64,000 nucleotides of DNA from Dipteronia dyeriana. Taxonomy: Eukaryota; Streptophyta; Magnoliopsida; Sapindales; Sapindaceae. Shown here in pieces: positions 44,754 through 56,296 of this stretch. Position 1 is the stretch's first letter. Every line of letters begins with the position of its first letter. The notes under the pieces were generated by a model, which saw only the letters and a program-made list of their open reading frames with translations, made no database searches and was not told the DNA's origin. The stretch lies in the NCBI GenBank assembly GCA_032871835.1, contig CM065295.1, forward strand, positions 67,016,687 through 67,080,686, read 5' to 3'. The position numbers and the translations under genes are program-made.

Positions 44754-47235
44754 TGTAGGGAAAAAACGGTTTAGAAACGCAGTAGAAGCGTGTTAAAAAC
44801 GAGATTTAGGGTTTGCGTATAAATAAAAAAACTTCCCTTTTATACAACGAGAACCTTAACACTAGATTATTTAATGTATATAAGACTATCGTACCTTTTT
44901 CGCGAGACGATTGAATAAGCACCCAATTAATTTCGCAAGATCTTTCAATCCAATCACGAACGTGAATTACCTAGGAGTGTGGGCTCCCTTTCTTTAAATT
45001 ATATTCCTGAGGATGGAGACAAAACAAATATCTTTTCTTTGTTAGTTTCAAATATCCTCCAAGAGAAAAAATCCAAGAACGTCCGGTCACTTGTGAATTA
45101 TCAATCAATTTGATTGTAACTCGTGTGAACCTTGATTCGATGTTGTACACAAAACCCTTTTGATGTAAAGGATATTAGTATACTATCGAATAGAAAAAAC
45201 TTCCCTTTTTTTTTCTACTTGGTCGAATTCACACACTATTGATTAGAGATGATCGAATTTTATCTAGAGTAAAATCAGATTTTTCTCCCTCAAAATTCCT
45301 ATGAGGGCCGAAACTTTTTCTTTCTCAAATAAAGCTTGGCCGAAATTACCTCTAATAATGCCTTAGAGCTGGCCGAATTCATCATGCTCATATATATAGG
45401 ATCATAAATCTTTTCCTAAGAAGGATTTATTTGGTTGGCAAGAATCCTTTCCTTAGGTGGATTTATTTGGTAGTTAGAATCCTTATCTAAAAAGAAATCT
45501 ATTCTATCCTATATAATACATGTTATGAACGAAATTGCCTTCTTTGATGTAGTTTAGGAGAATTTAATCTTACCTAAGAAAGATTACTTGATGGACAAGA
45601 ATCCTATCTTTAGGTAGATTAACTTGGTGGTTATGAATTCTTTTCAAATAGGAATTCTACCACTAAATAGTTTTACTTGGTGACCAAGAATCTTTTTCCA
45701 AAAAGAATTCTTTCCTACACCAAGACTCTTAATCCTACTCAATAGTGTGTTTGTAACCATATTAAAGACTTCCTAATTTGATTAGATAAATAACTCCTTT
45801 TATTTATCTACTTATCAAATATAGTCTTTAACATTAACTATACTACCAACAATAGTATAGTTTTAGGAGACCATCTCCTAATAGGAAAAGATTTTGACTT
45901 TTAATTAAATAATTAATTAATAAACAAATTAATTAATTTCCATTTAATTAAATAATAATAAAATAAAAATAATATATTAAAGCTATTATTCATAGCCATT
46001 GCCGCCCATACCTAGTATAAAGGCCATATATTATTTTTCTCATTTTATTAAATCCATTGGACCTTAATAAAAAGTCCACATATGAACTAGACCTATTCTT
46101 ACAAAAAGAAACAAGTTCACATGCCTTATTACAATTCTAGATGGACCCCTAAATTGGTCTGGTAGAATATATCAAGTGATTCATGCAAGTTCGTGTGGAT
46201 TGGGGATCTTGGCGGGCTATCTAAATTTAAGCTCCAATAGACACAACCCAATCACAATCAACAAATGATTCACTTAGGTCCAATCTATTTAATTTTAGTT
46301 CATTCCAATAAAGAACTAAAATTGAACTCTTAAATAAAGATAGAATAAGTTGATGTTACTCATTCATACCCTAGACAACCTTATTCGAGAAAGTGTATCC
46401 TCGTGAAGAATACCAGTAATCTCCAAGAGCTCATAGACCGCCTATAGCTCTTCAAGTTACCATATTTACTCATATGACCACATTTTGAAATTGGATATTT
46501 TGACTTGTCCAGAAGCCATGTTTCAATAGAAACTATTGAAAACTTAACGTTAACATTTAATATCCAATACCTCAAAACATCCATATGATGGTATTCTACT
46601 CTCATTCAATAAATGGAGCCACGATGTCCATATCTATAAATGAAGTCCTCTATCGATTAACAAATGAATACCACCAAACTATCGAGGATAGACTATGCTA
46701 TATAATCGTACTCATTGATAGCTCAAATGATAACATTTGCAACCATAAGTCCATCATTTATCTCAGGATTAAGATAGACTCTCCGATTGTCTTCAAATAA
46801 AAACTTTTATCCATTGACGGTTCTAGATAAATTATTTCATTTTGATCTTATTCAATGCACCCAGTGCACTAGATTCTTTTACCCAAAGACACCACACTTT
46901 GATGATTTTAGACTCATCATAACGCATTTGATCCCACTCAAATACTAGCAAGGGAATCTACAACTTTGACAAGATAAAGACGCCCAACCTTCTATCTTAA
47001 GTTGTGAATATTATTCAAGACTAACTAAAGAATTGTGTCTACCTCATACATATCTAGATGTATGACCAATTCTTCTTTTCTCATAGTCTTTTGACCTTAT
47101 GATTATTTACTTTTGACAATTATAATAATTAAACTATAAATGCTATAAGATTTGTTAAACTAGAAGTCACTTTATTCATATGAAAAGATTGTTAATTACA
47201 ATATTACACTCTTGCTATCGAGTATAATCCTAACA
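44754..47235 (-). repeat. Solo LTR, about 2.5 kb
   Basis: On the minus strand it begins TGTTAGGATTATACTC (47235) and ends TTTTTTCCCTACA (44754), copia-like TG...CA ends. It is flanked by TAAAC (44749-44753) and TTAAC (47236-47240), a 5-bp TSD with one difference. There is no internal region, primer site or conserved ORF. It probably arose by LTR-LTR recombination. Confidence 0.6.
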
Positions 47236-47259
47236 TTAACATGGTAAACAATCATGTAA

Positions 47260-47470
47260 GAGCATCTCCAATGTAAATACGGATTTTAAAAAAATTGAGT
47301 GTCTCATATGATAGATAGATAAAAAGTAAGAAAACCCTCTCTAAGCACAGTTATGTAACTTTAATATGTATTTGTACAATTTTCTTACAATAGTGGATCC
47401 ATAATGAATAGAAATGTTAATGTGTCACTATTTAGAAACTAAAAAATACATATTTACATTGCAGATGTTT
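47260..47470. mobile_element. MITE with TAA duplication
   Basis: The terminal inverted repeats GAGCATCTCCAATG (left) and CATTGCAGATGTTT (right) match at 11 of 14 positions and continue as GTAAATAC and TATTTAC. TAA occurs at 47257-47259 and 47471-47473, fitting a PIF/Harbinger-type 3-bp TSD. It is 211 bp with no ORF. Confidence 0.55.
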
Positions 47471-47827
47471 TAAAGTAAATTATACATTGTTTCCTACTAG
47501 TTAATCAGCTGGATGGACTATTTAAACTGGGGACCGGAGACTGAAACATTGACTTCTTCAACTTGCAAGTCACAACGCATTACCAATCAACACAATGCAT
47601 TGCGTAACAATTCTTAATTTATTAGTATCAAATTTGAGATCTAGATTCTCTATAAGTGTGTATAATGTGATTTTAATTTCTTATCTATGAGAAAATAACT
47701 GTTATAGTAAAATCAAAGTTTTTGAAAAATGAGATTTCTCAACAAAATTCCATCTTGATATCATTCTTAAAATATACTTATGTATTTTAACATGTTTCTC
47801 ACTTTGGCTTTTTATGACCAATGGCCA
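47471..47827. other. AT-rich spacer with an old repeat
   Basis: There is no gene. About 47605-47710 (TAACAATTCTTAATTTATT) is a diverged copy of 56160-56270, across element E. Confidence 0.45.
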
Positions 47828-47874
47828 ACATCATAAGTTTTTTTTTTCTTTTTTTTTTGGAAATACATCATAAG
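47828..47874 (-). other. Tail-only retroposition scar 3
   Basis: Exact 10-bp direct repeats ACATCATAAG (47828-47837 and 47865-47874) flank 27 bp: ten T, C, ten T, then GGAAAT. On the minus strand this is ATTTCC followed by an A tail. Confidence 0.55.
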
Positions 47875-49495
47875 ATGAATGGAGTGTCCCTCCTTTAGGA
47901 GTTATGAAATTCAACGTAGATAATTCTACTAAAGGGAAGCTGGGCGACGCTGACATCGAAGGTGTTCAGAGAGATTGTTTAGGAAAGGTGATGGGTTTGA
48001 TTTCCTCTTATATGGGGATTTTGGACTCTAACACGACAGAGATCTTGGTGATTCACAAAACTTGCGAGTTATGCGCTAATTCAAATGCTCTAGTCTGGAA
48101 AGAGGTCATAACTATGAGTGACTTAAAGGTAGCAGTCTCTTGGGTTAATTGTAAGGGTTTGGGAAGCTTGAAACATGTTAACTACACCTATGACATTCGA
48201 AGTCTTTTTAGCTTCCCTGGAAATACTTATGTAATGTTCAACTCAAGGACTACAAATTCGTTTTTAGACTCTTTGGCTGAAAAAGGGTCGGCCAAGGAAA
48301 TGAATACTTTAGTTTGGGAGGTTTTTTGATTCTTTTTCTTGGTCTGTTGTGTTGAGGTTTTTGGTGTTTGTAGGTGTGGCGTCTTTCAGTTGGGGTCTTA
48401 GTTTGGGTGTGTGTTGGGTATGGCTAGAATTTTCAATGGTTACCCAACGAGATTCAGCCAATGCGGAGACTTTCTGAAGACGTGAGATACTTTTAAAAGT
48501 GTGAGATCGTGTTTGAGGGAGGCTTGAAGACCATGAAGAGTTGAAGAAATGATGACCAATGATAATCGTTGTGGGTAACTCTGTGCAAGGGACAACAGTT
48601 TCCATAGTGGTGGTCAGCGCTGTGTAATTTGCACAACGACAAGAACGTTGGCCGTCATACAGTGCATGGATCGTGGTTTTTTTAGCACTTAATTCAACAT
48701 GGTTTAGGAAGCGGGTGGCCAACCGCAACTTAAATCGTAGTCAATCACAAGCATGTGTTGAATCAAAAAATATTACCGAAAAAGGAAATATATTTTTTCT
48801 GGAAGTTTCTATGCTTAAAGGAAAATGATTTCTCCTTATAAGAAGACTTGTCATAAAAAAACAAAATAGTATTTATGTGAAACAAGTAAATCTTGTACGT
48901 CTTGTGGGTTTAAACTCCTTGTACCTTAAATAAATAGACCATAACAACTAGTTTATTGTGTGTGGAGCAAAATAGTAAATATTAGAGAGATCTCAAATAG
49001 TGGGCATTGGGTGTAATCGGGTTTGGGGTATTTTAGAGAAAATAATGGGTGTGTTGTTGTAATTTGTAATAATTTATTACATAGTGGAACTTTCTCTTGC
49101 CGTCCTGACCGTTGTAGTTTTTCCTTGTTCTTGGGTTTCCATGTAAAAATCTTTGTGTTGTGTGTGATTGGATTGTTTATTTATCCCATTTTTTTGGCTA
49201 TTGTTTGTTTGTAATCTATCCAGCAACGCTTCCGAGTAGTGACTTGTTTATTAACATTGTGTTTAATCCGTTTTTATGTTCTGTTGATAGGTTGTTTATG
49301 GCTCTTTGTTGTTTCTCTGCTCTCTGGTTTTTCTTTGTGTTTGGTTGCTCGTTTTTCTTTGTTTCTGTCTTTGCTCTGTTTTTCTAGGTGTGGGCAGTCT
49401 GGTGCTGCCTTGCTTTGGCTTGTTCCCTCTTGGTTTTTGTTCTGTTTGTCCTCTTTGTTGGTTTTCAATAAAATTTACATTTTAAAAAAATAAAA
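47875..49495 (+). mobile_element. LINE 2, 3' fragment with RNase H
   Basis: The ORF at 47904-48329 reads MKFNVDNSTKGKLGDADIEG, then VQRDCLGKVMGLISSYMGIL, SNTTEILVIHKTCELC and NSFLDSLAEKGS. This is the RNase H domain at the C-terminus of plant LINE ORF2; the catalytic Asp of FNVD and Glu of TEIL are visible. About 1.1 kb of T/G-rich 3' UTR follows, ending TTTTCAATAAAATTTAC and an A-rich tail near 49482-49490. The 5' part of the element is missing, and the TSD is not clear. Confidence 0.75.
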
Positions 49496-49548
49496 TTTAT
49501 TAACTATGTTGCTTTGCACTTTTTGATAGATAAAACAATAATTGTTTT

Positions 49549-49703
49549 TATGAAACAGAATAAAAAGGGAAGAGAAACAAAACAAGAAGAAAATAGACAT
49601 GGAGAATAAACAAAGAAAAGTTGTGTTGAGAGCTTTAATGGTGTGAGAGAGAAAGATTTCTTCTCTTTCTTTTCTTTCTAATTAATTAATTGTAGCTACA
49701 GAG

Positions 49704-49759
<56 letters not shown>

Positions 49760-49762
49760 AAT

Positions 49763-49797
<35 letters not shown>

Positions 49798-50008
49798 CAC
49801 AGCTTAGGAATACAATAATGATTCCAAACAGAATCAGGATTTTAATCTCTGATATGGAAGGTCCCATGGTCCTAACATCAATTGAGAATAGATTCAGTTA
49901 GAGTTGGCAGGAAAGTTAGCTGATATTGGTGACCAGGTCTAAGCATTGAAATAGTGTGATCAATTTAGATATATTCAACTGTAGCCTGCCTCATGATAAA
50001 GTTTAACA
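49549..50008 (-). repeat. 3' LTR of element E
   Basis: 460 bp. The plus-left end reads TATGAAACAG where the 5' LTR has TGTGAAAAGG, so the terminal TG has become TA. It contains an (AC)n(AT)n(AC)n(AT)n microsatellite at 49709-49800 that accounts for its extra length. A polypurine tract (AAGGGGGAA on the minus strand) abuts it at 50009-50017. Confidence 0.88.
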
Positions 50009-50720
50009 TTCCCCCTTAAACAAAGCATGGACTTGCCTAAGATGAGTTTTCCTTTTAGGAGATTGAACTCATTAATACCAAGAGGCTTGGTAAGTATGTC
50101 AGTAGGCTGATCTTTAGTAGGTATGTATCTTACATCTAGCTCATTTGCTTCAACCTTGTCACGAACAAAATGAAGATCAATCTCGATATGCTTTGTTCTT
50201 GAATGATGGATATGATTTCTGGCAAAGGAACCTGCACCAGTGTTGCTACACAAAATAGCTGGTGTTTAGGATAGTTTCAAGCCAATTTCTAATAGTAATG
50301 ACTTTCGCCACTCCATTTCAGCAGTAGCCTACATAACGGAATGATAATCGGCTTCACAACTGCTTTTAGCCACCACCTTTTGTTTTCTTGTGCCCGATGA
50401 AACTAAGTTACCACCTAAAAACATACACCATCCACTTGTAGACTTTTTATCAACTAGGTTACTAGTCCAATTCACATCTGAGAAACCTTTAAGTGCTAAA
50501 GGCGAAGAGCTGATACATGTTTTGAAATAAAGACCAGTATTTAGGGTGCCTTTTACATATATGAGTATACGTTTACAAGCTTGCCAATAAAAGTTTGTTG
50601 GAGCTGCTAAATACTGGCTCAAATTGGTTGACTGCATAAGAGAGGTCAAGTCTTGTTAAGGTGATATATTGCAATGCTCCCACAATACTTCTGTAAAGTG
50701 TAGGATCAAAGAAGGATTTG
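50009..50720 (-). pseudogene. RNase H of element E
   Basis: LALKGFSDVNWTSNLVDKKS (Asp present) with STSGWCMFLGGNLVSSGTRK, then KSSCEADYHSVM (Glu), and the tail HSRTKHIEIDLHFVRDKV and PTKDQPTDILTKPLG. This is the standard copia RNase H layout. A frame break near 50254-50330 separates the two parts. Confidence 0.85.
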
Positions 50721-51500
50721 CCATCAACTTGTGAGAGCTTCACTCCAACACTCATTGGAGTTGGACACACAACCCAATTATTCATTTTTGCTTTATGTAA
50801 TAAGTCTGAAGCATATTTACAGTGTGTTAAGCTCATCCCATGATCAGTTCTTGCTACCTAAAATCCAAGAAAATAGCTCAATTCGCCTAAATCTTTTAAA
50901 GCAAAGTGTGTGTTCAAATCTTGAACTACCTTAGAGAGCAACTTTGAATCATTCCCTGTCAGTAAAATGTCATCTATATAAACTAACAATAGTATAACAC
51001 ACTTTTCTTTCTTAAGACAAATAAAGATGTATCAGCCTTGGAATTTACAAATCCCCACTCTTTTAGTTCTAATTTGAGCTAGTCATACCAGGCCCTTAGT
51101 GCCTGCTTCAGATCGTAAAGCGACTTGACAATTCTACATACATGATTTGAGTGTTTGTTGTCCTCAAAATCTTCCGGTTGTTCCATGAAAACAGTCTCAT
51201 TTAGCTCTCCATTCAAGAAGACATTGTTGATGTCTAGTTTCCATATAACCAAGATAGAACAAATTGCAATCGAAAACACCACTCTAATGGTCGTTGACTT
51301 GACTACGGGGCTAAAAGCCTCCAAAAAATCTACCCCAACTGTTTGATGAAATCCTTTAGTAAATAGATGAGCTTTAAATCTTTGTATTATGCCATCCTTA
51401 TTGTGTTTAACTCTAAACACCCACTTGTTACCAACCACATTCATATGCTCACTACGAGGAACAAGAATCCACGTTTCATTTCTCATTAAGGCTGTATACT

Positions 51501-52749
51501 TGACACGTCCTAAAGAAGTGTTCATACTCCTAAGTATAAGAGTGTCATCGTAATAAATTGAGCGGTAAGACTGGGTCGAACCGCAAAGAGGTTGTTCACA
51601 TGTCCTTGTAGAATAAATTATCTAGATTAATTATCTAGATTAATTACTAAGCTTGTTATAAAAAATGTAAATCAATTAAAATTAATATTGGGGCTAAGGG
51701 ATCCACTGTTGGTAATTCGAATATGATCCTATTATTAATATTTAGTACAGATTAATGGGATGGTATTCCACTCCACTGACCACTCTCTGATAGATGTGGG
51801 TAAAAGTACTCACTGTGCTAGACAACATGTGTCTGTCTACAGTGAGTCAAAACTCCACAAAGATTATAGGGAACAAACCACTCTCTGATAGATATGGGTA
51901 AAAGTACTCACTATGCTAGACAATATCTGTCTGTCTACAGTGAGTCAAAAACTCCACAAAGATCAGATGAGAGAAACCACTATCTGATAGATATGGGTAA
52001 AAGTACCCACTGTGCAAGACAATATCTGTCTATCTACAGTGAGTCAAAAAATCCACAAAGATCAGAGGGAAGAAAGCATAAAAATAATAAACTTACCAAA
52101 ATTGGATCATATTGTTCATACCAACAGTATCACCTTTGGCCCCAGCTATATAAAATTAGCCAGACATAATTTAACTTGAAAATAGTTATTTTATTTAAAC
52201 TGAGAATTTGAGAACAAAAGAGAGAGAATTTCACAAATCTAATATCATATTTGGATTCAGAATATGAAAATTAGGGCCCCTATTTATACAAAATACAGAT
52301 GAAAATTGACCATCAGATGAATTTAAAATGGAACGTCCAGATTTCACCATGTCATCAGTGAATAGTGATAGTGAACAGTAACCCATCCGTGAGTGAATAG
52401 TGAACAGTAATACATCTGTGAATAGTGAACAGTGAAAGCTAATTATGAATAGTGAAAGTCAACTGTGAACAGTAAATAGTTAAAATTACAAAAATGTCAT
52501 TCATGGTCTTCCTAAGGTTTTTTGACGTTCTAAACTTAAAAACAATGTTTGTTTTTCCATCTGACTTCTCCATGATTCTGAATTGATCGAATTATCTCTG
52601 AAATAAAAAGAAAAATACAGTGATTACTGCACAACACATTTATTTAAGCGAACGAATGAAATCATGTCTAAATTAGGGAATTAATCATATTGGAAGTGTA
52701 AAATGATGATATTATCCCTTAGTAAACATACACATTTCAATGTTAATCA
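51501..52749. repeat. Solo LTR F inside the RT of element E
   Basis: A 1249-bp insertion with TG...CA ends (TGACACGTCC at 51501, TTAATCA at 52749) and the perfect 5-bp TSD ATACT (51496-51500 and 52750-52754). It has no ORF, primer site or polypurine tract, so a solo LTR is likely; the orientation is unclear. It contains a 98-bp tandem repeat and, at about 52355-52480, repeated GTGAATAGTGAACAGT words. Confidence 0.8.
51780..52074. repeat. Three tandem units of about 98 bp in F
   Basis: Units start at 51780, 51878 and 51977 with CCACTCTCTGATAGAT-like text; each contains GGGTAAAAGTACTCACT and CTACAGTGAGTCAAAA. Within a unit, ACTCACTGTG and CTACAGTGAGT are partly complementary. Confidence 0.85.
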
Positions 52750-52880
52750 ATACTTTTCATCCATTACAGCTCTCTAGCCAACATCAGACAAAGCTTGAAC
52801 AAATATGGAAGGTTCTTTTGAAGAGGTCACATCAGTAACAAAGACCTTGGGTTTGATAGAACCAGTACGAGTTTTAGTGA

Positions 52881-53930
52881 TCATATTGTGAGTAGAAATG
52901 TGTGGCTGTTTAGTGGGTTGATTCATAACTCGTAATTTTGTAGTAGATATTTTATAGTGTGTTGTTGTGTGGTTAATTGGTTGTGTTGGTGTGGATTCTG
53001 TGGAGGTGAGTAAGGTATGTATATAGTGAATGGGAATGTTGGAATATTTCTTAGATTAAGATGTTGAGAAGGGTTTAAGACTTTATTTTGCTAAATGTTT
53101 GACAAGACTGGCACATGAATACTCGACATAGAGTAACTTACATTGGTGTCACTGCTTACACACTCAAACAATGACTTATATGAACATCATTAAAAACCAA
53201 TGAAATACATTTTTTAGAGTGAAAGTGAAACTTATGTCTGTTGTATGGACGTAGCAAAGGAAAATAAGTGTAACCAAAAGCTTTAAGAGAGCCATAGTCA
53301 GGTGACCTATTGTACAACTTTTGAAAAGGTGAGACATGATTAAGAACAGGTGTTGGCAGCATATTTATGACATGCACAGCAGTATGGAATGCATCCCACC
53401 AGAAGAGGAGAGGTCGTTGAGCTTGATCAAGTAAAGTAAGGCCAATTTCAACAATATGGAGATGCTTACGCTCAGCTGTGCCATTTTATTGATGTATATG
53501 AGGACAATAGTGCTCAAAATGAACCTCTAGCTGACTTAGAAGGTTAGCTAAAGGTCTATATTCCCCTCCCTAATCACTTTGCACACATTTTATTTTCCTA
53601 TCAAAAGCAAGCTCAACAAAGTTTTTAAATTTGATAAAAACGTCACTTGGGAATTTGACTCAAGTGGATAGATCCAAGTGTATTTTGCAAAAGCATCAAT
53701 AAAATGTATATAATATTTGTAACCCAGCTGAGATGTTTAAAGAGAGGGTCCCTACACATCAGTAAAAACAAGTTCAAGGGGAGCATTGTAAACAGTTTTT
53801 GGGGATGGAAAGGGGAGTTGATGAAGTTTACCACATTGACATGCATTACAAAAATCCAAAGATGAGGATGCAGTGCAAGGTAGATTCAAACTTCTTAAAA
53901 CCTGTTGTAAAACTGAAAATGAAGGGTGTC
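52881..53930 (-). pseudogene. Integrase and linker of element E
   Basis: The C-terminal half is clear: MHVINMLPTPVLNHVSPFQK, LYNRSPDYGSLKAFGYTYFP and RPYNRHKFHFHSKKCISLVF (53156-53377). The core above it is broken by stops: PLELVFTDV with the first Asp region at about 53752-53780, and a decayed QQNG-type segment near 53470-53500. The variable linker to RT (52881-53150) has no recognisable motif. Confidence 0.78.
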
Positions 53931-54800
53931 CAAGCTTAATATGCCACAGATGTAAAAAAGAGTTTGTATTATTGAAATTGACAGTATTACAAGGTTTTAT
54001 TTTATTCACATTGTAACAAGCTAGTGATAATTGCTGACTTGCACAAGTACATGGTTTGGCATCTATACAATTATCAACTAAAGGTGTATTTTTACAAGAC
54101 TTATGACAAACACAATCAATAGAATTTGTTGACAGACATTGAGCACACACGCTATCCTCTTCTGACACAAACAAAGCTTGAACCTTAGATGCTAGAAACT
54201 TATCACTAATTGATGAAAGATCCAGCTAGTAGAGACCATTTTTCAGACCCTCTTGCAGCAAAACTTTCTTCAAATTATTGTCCTTTATCAAGAAAAAATT
54301 AGAATTAAAATCCACTACAACATCATTATCTTTAGTAAATTGTGATATACTTAGCAGATTTTCAGTTATAGATAGAACATGTAAGATGTTATTCAAAAGA
54401 TAAGGTATACTAGATGAGATGTGTGAGTAAACAAAAGTAGATCCAATATGAGAGATATCAAGTTTAGTTCTATTACCAACTGAGTTTATCTGGTCCTTTG
54501 TACTCATCTTTGTGGTTGAGATTCTGTACATCAGCTGAAATGTGATTGGTTGCACCGTTACCCACATAGTATGACGAATCCATTACAGTGCTTGGTGATG
54601 CTATAAAGGCATTTGCATTGGAGAGATTGGTATAATCTTGCATTTTCATATGATTCGGCTATAAACTAGTACCATAACCAGTATTGTACTGACCAACATA
54701 GGCTTGATAGTTAGAACCATTGCCTTGACTATTGCTTTGACCTTGCTGTCCTCCTAGAGACTGCATATTCTGTAAGCTAAGACCTTGAAAATCATGATCA
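53931..54800 (-). pseudogene. Protease and GAG-pre-integrase of element E
   Basis: The protease C-terminal part reads LDISHIGSTFVYS and PYLLNNILHVLSITENLLSI (about 54340-54480), followed by QFTKDNDVVVDFNSNFFLIK. The pre-integrase motif is LHLWHIKLGHPSFSVLQQVL (about 53890-53950) with CNACQCGKLHQLPF. Upstream is a Gln/Ser/Gly-rich linker. The protease active-site DSG is degraded near 54570-54600. Confidence 0.75.
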
Positions 54801-55702
54801 AAATGTTTATAGCAAGAGGACACTACATTACCAGTTTTTCCATACAATTGGCATACAATTCTTGAGTCAAACCTACCTCCATTTCTTCATCTACATCTAC
54901 CTTTAAACGTCCTCCTATTTTATTATGCCCTTTGAAGTTCCATTGTAGGCATATTGAGCAGAAACATTGTTTATATCCAAAGAAACAACAACATTATGTT
55001 TAGCCAATCGGCTCTTATAACTCATCAATTGAAATTGCACCTCTTGAAGGCTTATCCCAACTTGTCTTCAAGTTACAATAACAACAATAACATAATATTC
55101 TAGTCCTAAATCTCCCAAAATATGTGAAATCAACTCATCTTCAATCAACGGTTGACCAACTGCAGCCAAATTTTCACTTAGATTTTTCATTTTCATGATA
55201 AAATCACTCATAGATAGATTTCCTTTCTTTGTGTTATGTATCTCATTTCTCAACTATAATACCCTAGCCTTCGATTATTAAGGATAAAGACTCTCAAGTG
55301 TTTTTCAGACTTCATGCGAAGTAACACAATGTGTTACATGACCAAAAACATCTTCACTTAGAGTTGAGTAAAGCCAACATACAATTAGTTGTTCAGCTCT
55401 TTTCCAATTAATGGAATCGTCATTTACAGATTTATCATTCTCATTTGGTTCATTCGATTTAATATACTTTGGTGGACATGTACCAGATCCTAGAACAAAC
55501 TTTATAAATCAAATGCTCTAATAACTGGTAAAATTTAAGATTTTCAAAAAAAGTAGTTGTTTCGATCGAGTTTTATAGGAAGTTTAAAGTTTAGATTGGA
55601 AAAGGGTGACGAAACCTGAGATTTCAATTTCCGAGAATTGGATAGATTTTTGTTGCTCGTCAAACTTGATCCTCCGTATGAATCCGAGCTTGAAGAAGTC
55701 AT
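54801..55702 (-). pseudogene. gag of element E
   Basis: The likely start is ATG at 55702 (MTSSSSDSYGGSSLTSN), 14 bp below the primer site. NFKLPIKLDRNNYFFW is the Gag N-terminal core. Further fragments are CWLYSTLSEDVFGHVTHC, then MRNEIHNTKKGNLSMSDFIM and ENLAAVGQPLIEDELISHIL. The zinc knuckle near 54800-54850 (CQLYGKTGNVVSSC) has lost its second Cys and its His. Frames are broken by stops around 55060 and 55260-55540. Confidence 0.75.
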
Positions 55703-55715
55703 GTCTACTAGTCTA

Positions 55716-55730
55716 TCAGCTATGATACCA
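55716..55730 (-). other. Primer binding site of element E
   Basis: The minus strand reads TGGTATCATAGCTGA beside the LTR end, close to the Met-tRNA complement TGGTATCAGAGC. Confidence 0.8.
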
Positions 55731-55880
55731 TGTGAAAAGGAAGGGAAACAAAACAAGAAGATAACAAAGACAAAGAGTAAACAGAGAAAAGTTGTACTGA
55801 GAGCTTTAATGGCGTGAGAGAGAAAAAGATTTCTTCTCTTTCTTTTCTTTCTAATTAATTATTTGTAGCTACAAAGCTCT

Positions 55881-55925
<45 letters not shown>

Positions 55926-56131
55926 CTTCAGAATACAATAACGAATCCTAATAGAATCAGGATTCTAATCTCTGGTGTGGAAGATCCAACGGTCATAACA
56001 TCAGTTGAGAATAGATTCGGTTAGAGTTGGCAGGAAAGTTAGTTGATATTTGCACCAAGCTCCAAGCATTGAAATAGTGTGATCAGTTGAGATATATACA
56101 GTTGTAGCCTGTCTCATGAAAAGGTTTAACA
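55731..56131 (-). repeat. 5' LTR of element E
   Basis: 401 bp matching 49549-50008; TGTGAAAAGG at 55731, GGTTTAACA at 56131. A (TA)n tract at 55884-55920 stands where the other LTR has the long AC/AT microsatellite. Confidence 0.88.
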
Positions 56132-56136
56132 GTTTT

Positions 56137-56296
56137 CTTCGATCAAACTACTGCGTATTACATAACAATTCTTAATTAATGAATGTTTTCAAATCTATGA
56201 ACTAGATTATCCATCAGTGTATTTATAATGCGATTAAAAATTCATTATCTGGTGAAAAAAAATTAAATAGTCATTTTAGAACTTTTGGACCAAAAA
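56137..56296. other. AT-rich spacer between E and the G/H region
   Basis: There is no gene. It includes the diverged repeat of 47605-47710. Base composition changes abruptly at about 56297. Confidence 0.45.

Larger units (their letters stand above)
50721..52880 (-). pseudogene. Reverse transcriptase of element E, split by F
   Basis: The N-terminal piece lies above F (ALSDVG, then RAVMDEKY, about 52750-52800) and joins TALMRNETWILVPRSEHMNV below F (51430-51500) when F and one ATACT are removed. Then KWVFRVKHNKDGIIQRFKAH, WKLDINNVFLNGELNETVFM, SLYDLKQALRAWYD and the catalytic VYIDDILLTG (about 50965-50995). The thumb region is decayed at 50840-50960, and there are several stops. Confidence 0.85.
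49549..56131 (-). mobile_element. Copia element E (Ale/Retrofit-like), split by solo LTR F
   Basis: Flanked by the TSD GTTTT (49544-49548 and 56132-56136). The LTRs are 49549-50008 and 55731-56131. Gag, protease, integrase, RT and RNase H are in copia order on the minus strand. The short LTRs and motifs such as KAFGYTYFPLLRPYNRHKF resemble the Ale/Retrofit lineage. It contains stops and frameshifts throughout, and F (51501-52749) sits in the RT. Confidence 0.88.

Noticed and set aside
46381..46800. Small ORFs on both strands in the 2.5-kb solo LTR
   Set aside because: Overlapping, short, with no recognised domain; most likely chance ORFs in LTR sequence.
49160..49493. Hydrophobic ORFs that could be membrane proteins
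   Set aside because: They lie in the T/G-rich 3' UTR of LINE 2. Apparent hydrophobicity comes from T-rich codons in overlapping frames.
39588..49548. Possible single-copy host gene in the non-LTR interval
   Set aside because: All coding signal there belongs to LINE ORF2 domains; no other exon-like readings were found.
49682..49867. ORF with alternating Cys/Val and Ile/Tyr residues
   Set aside because: It is a translation of the AC/AT microsatellite in the LTR of element E.
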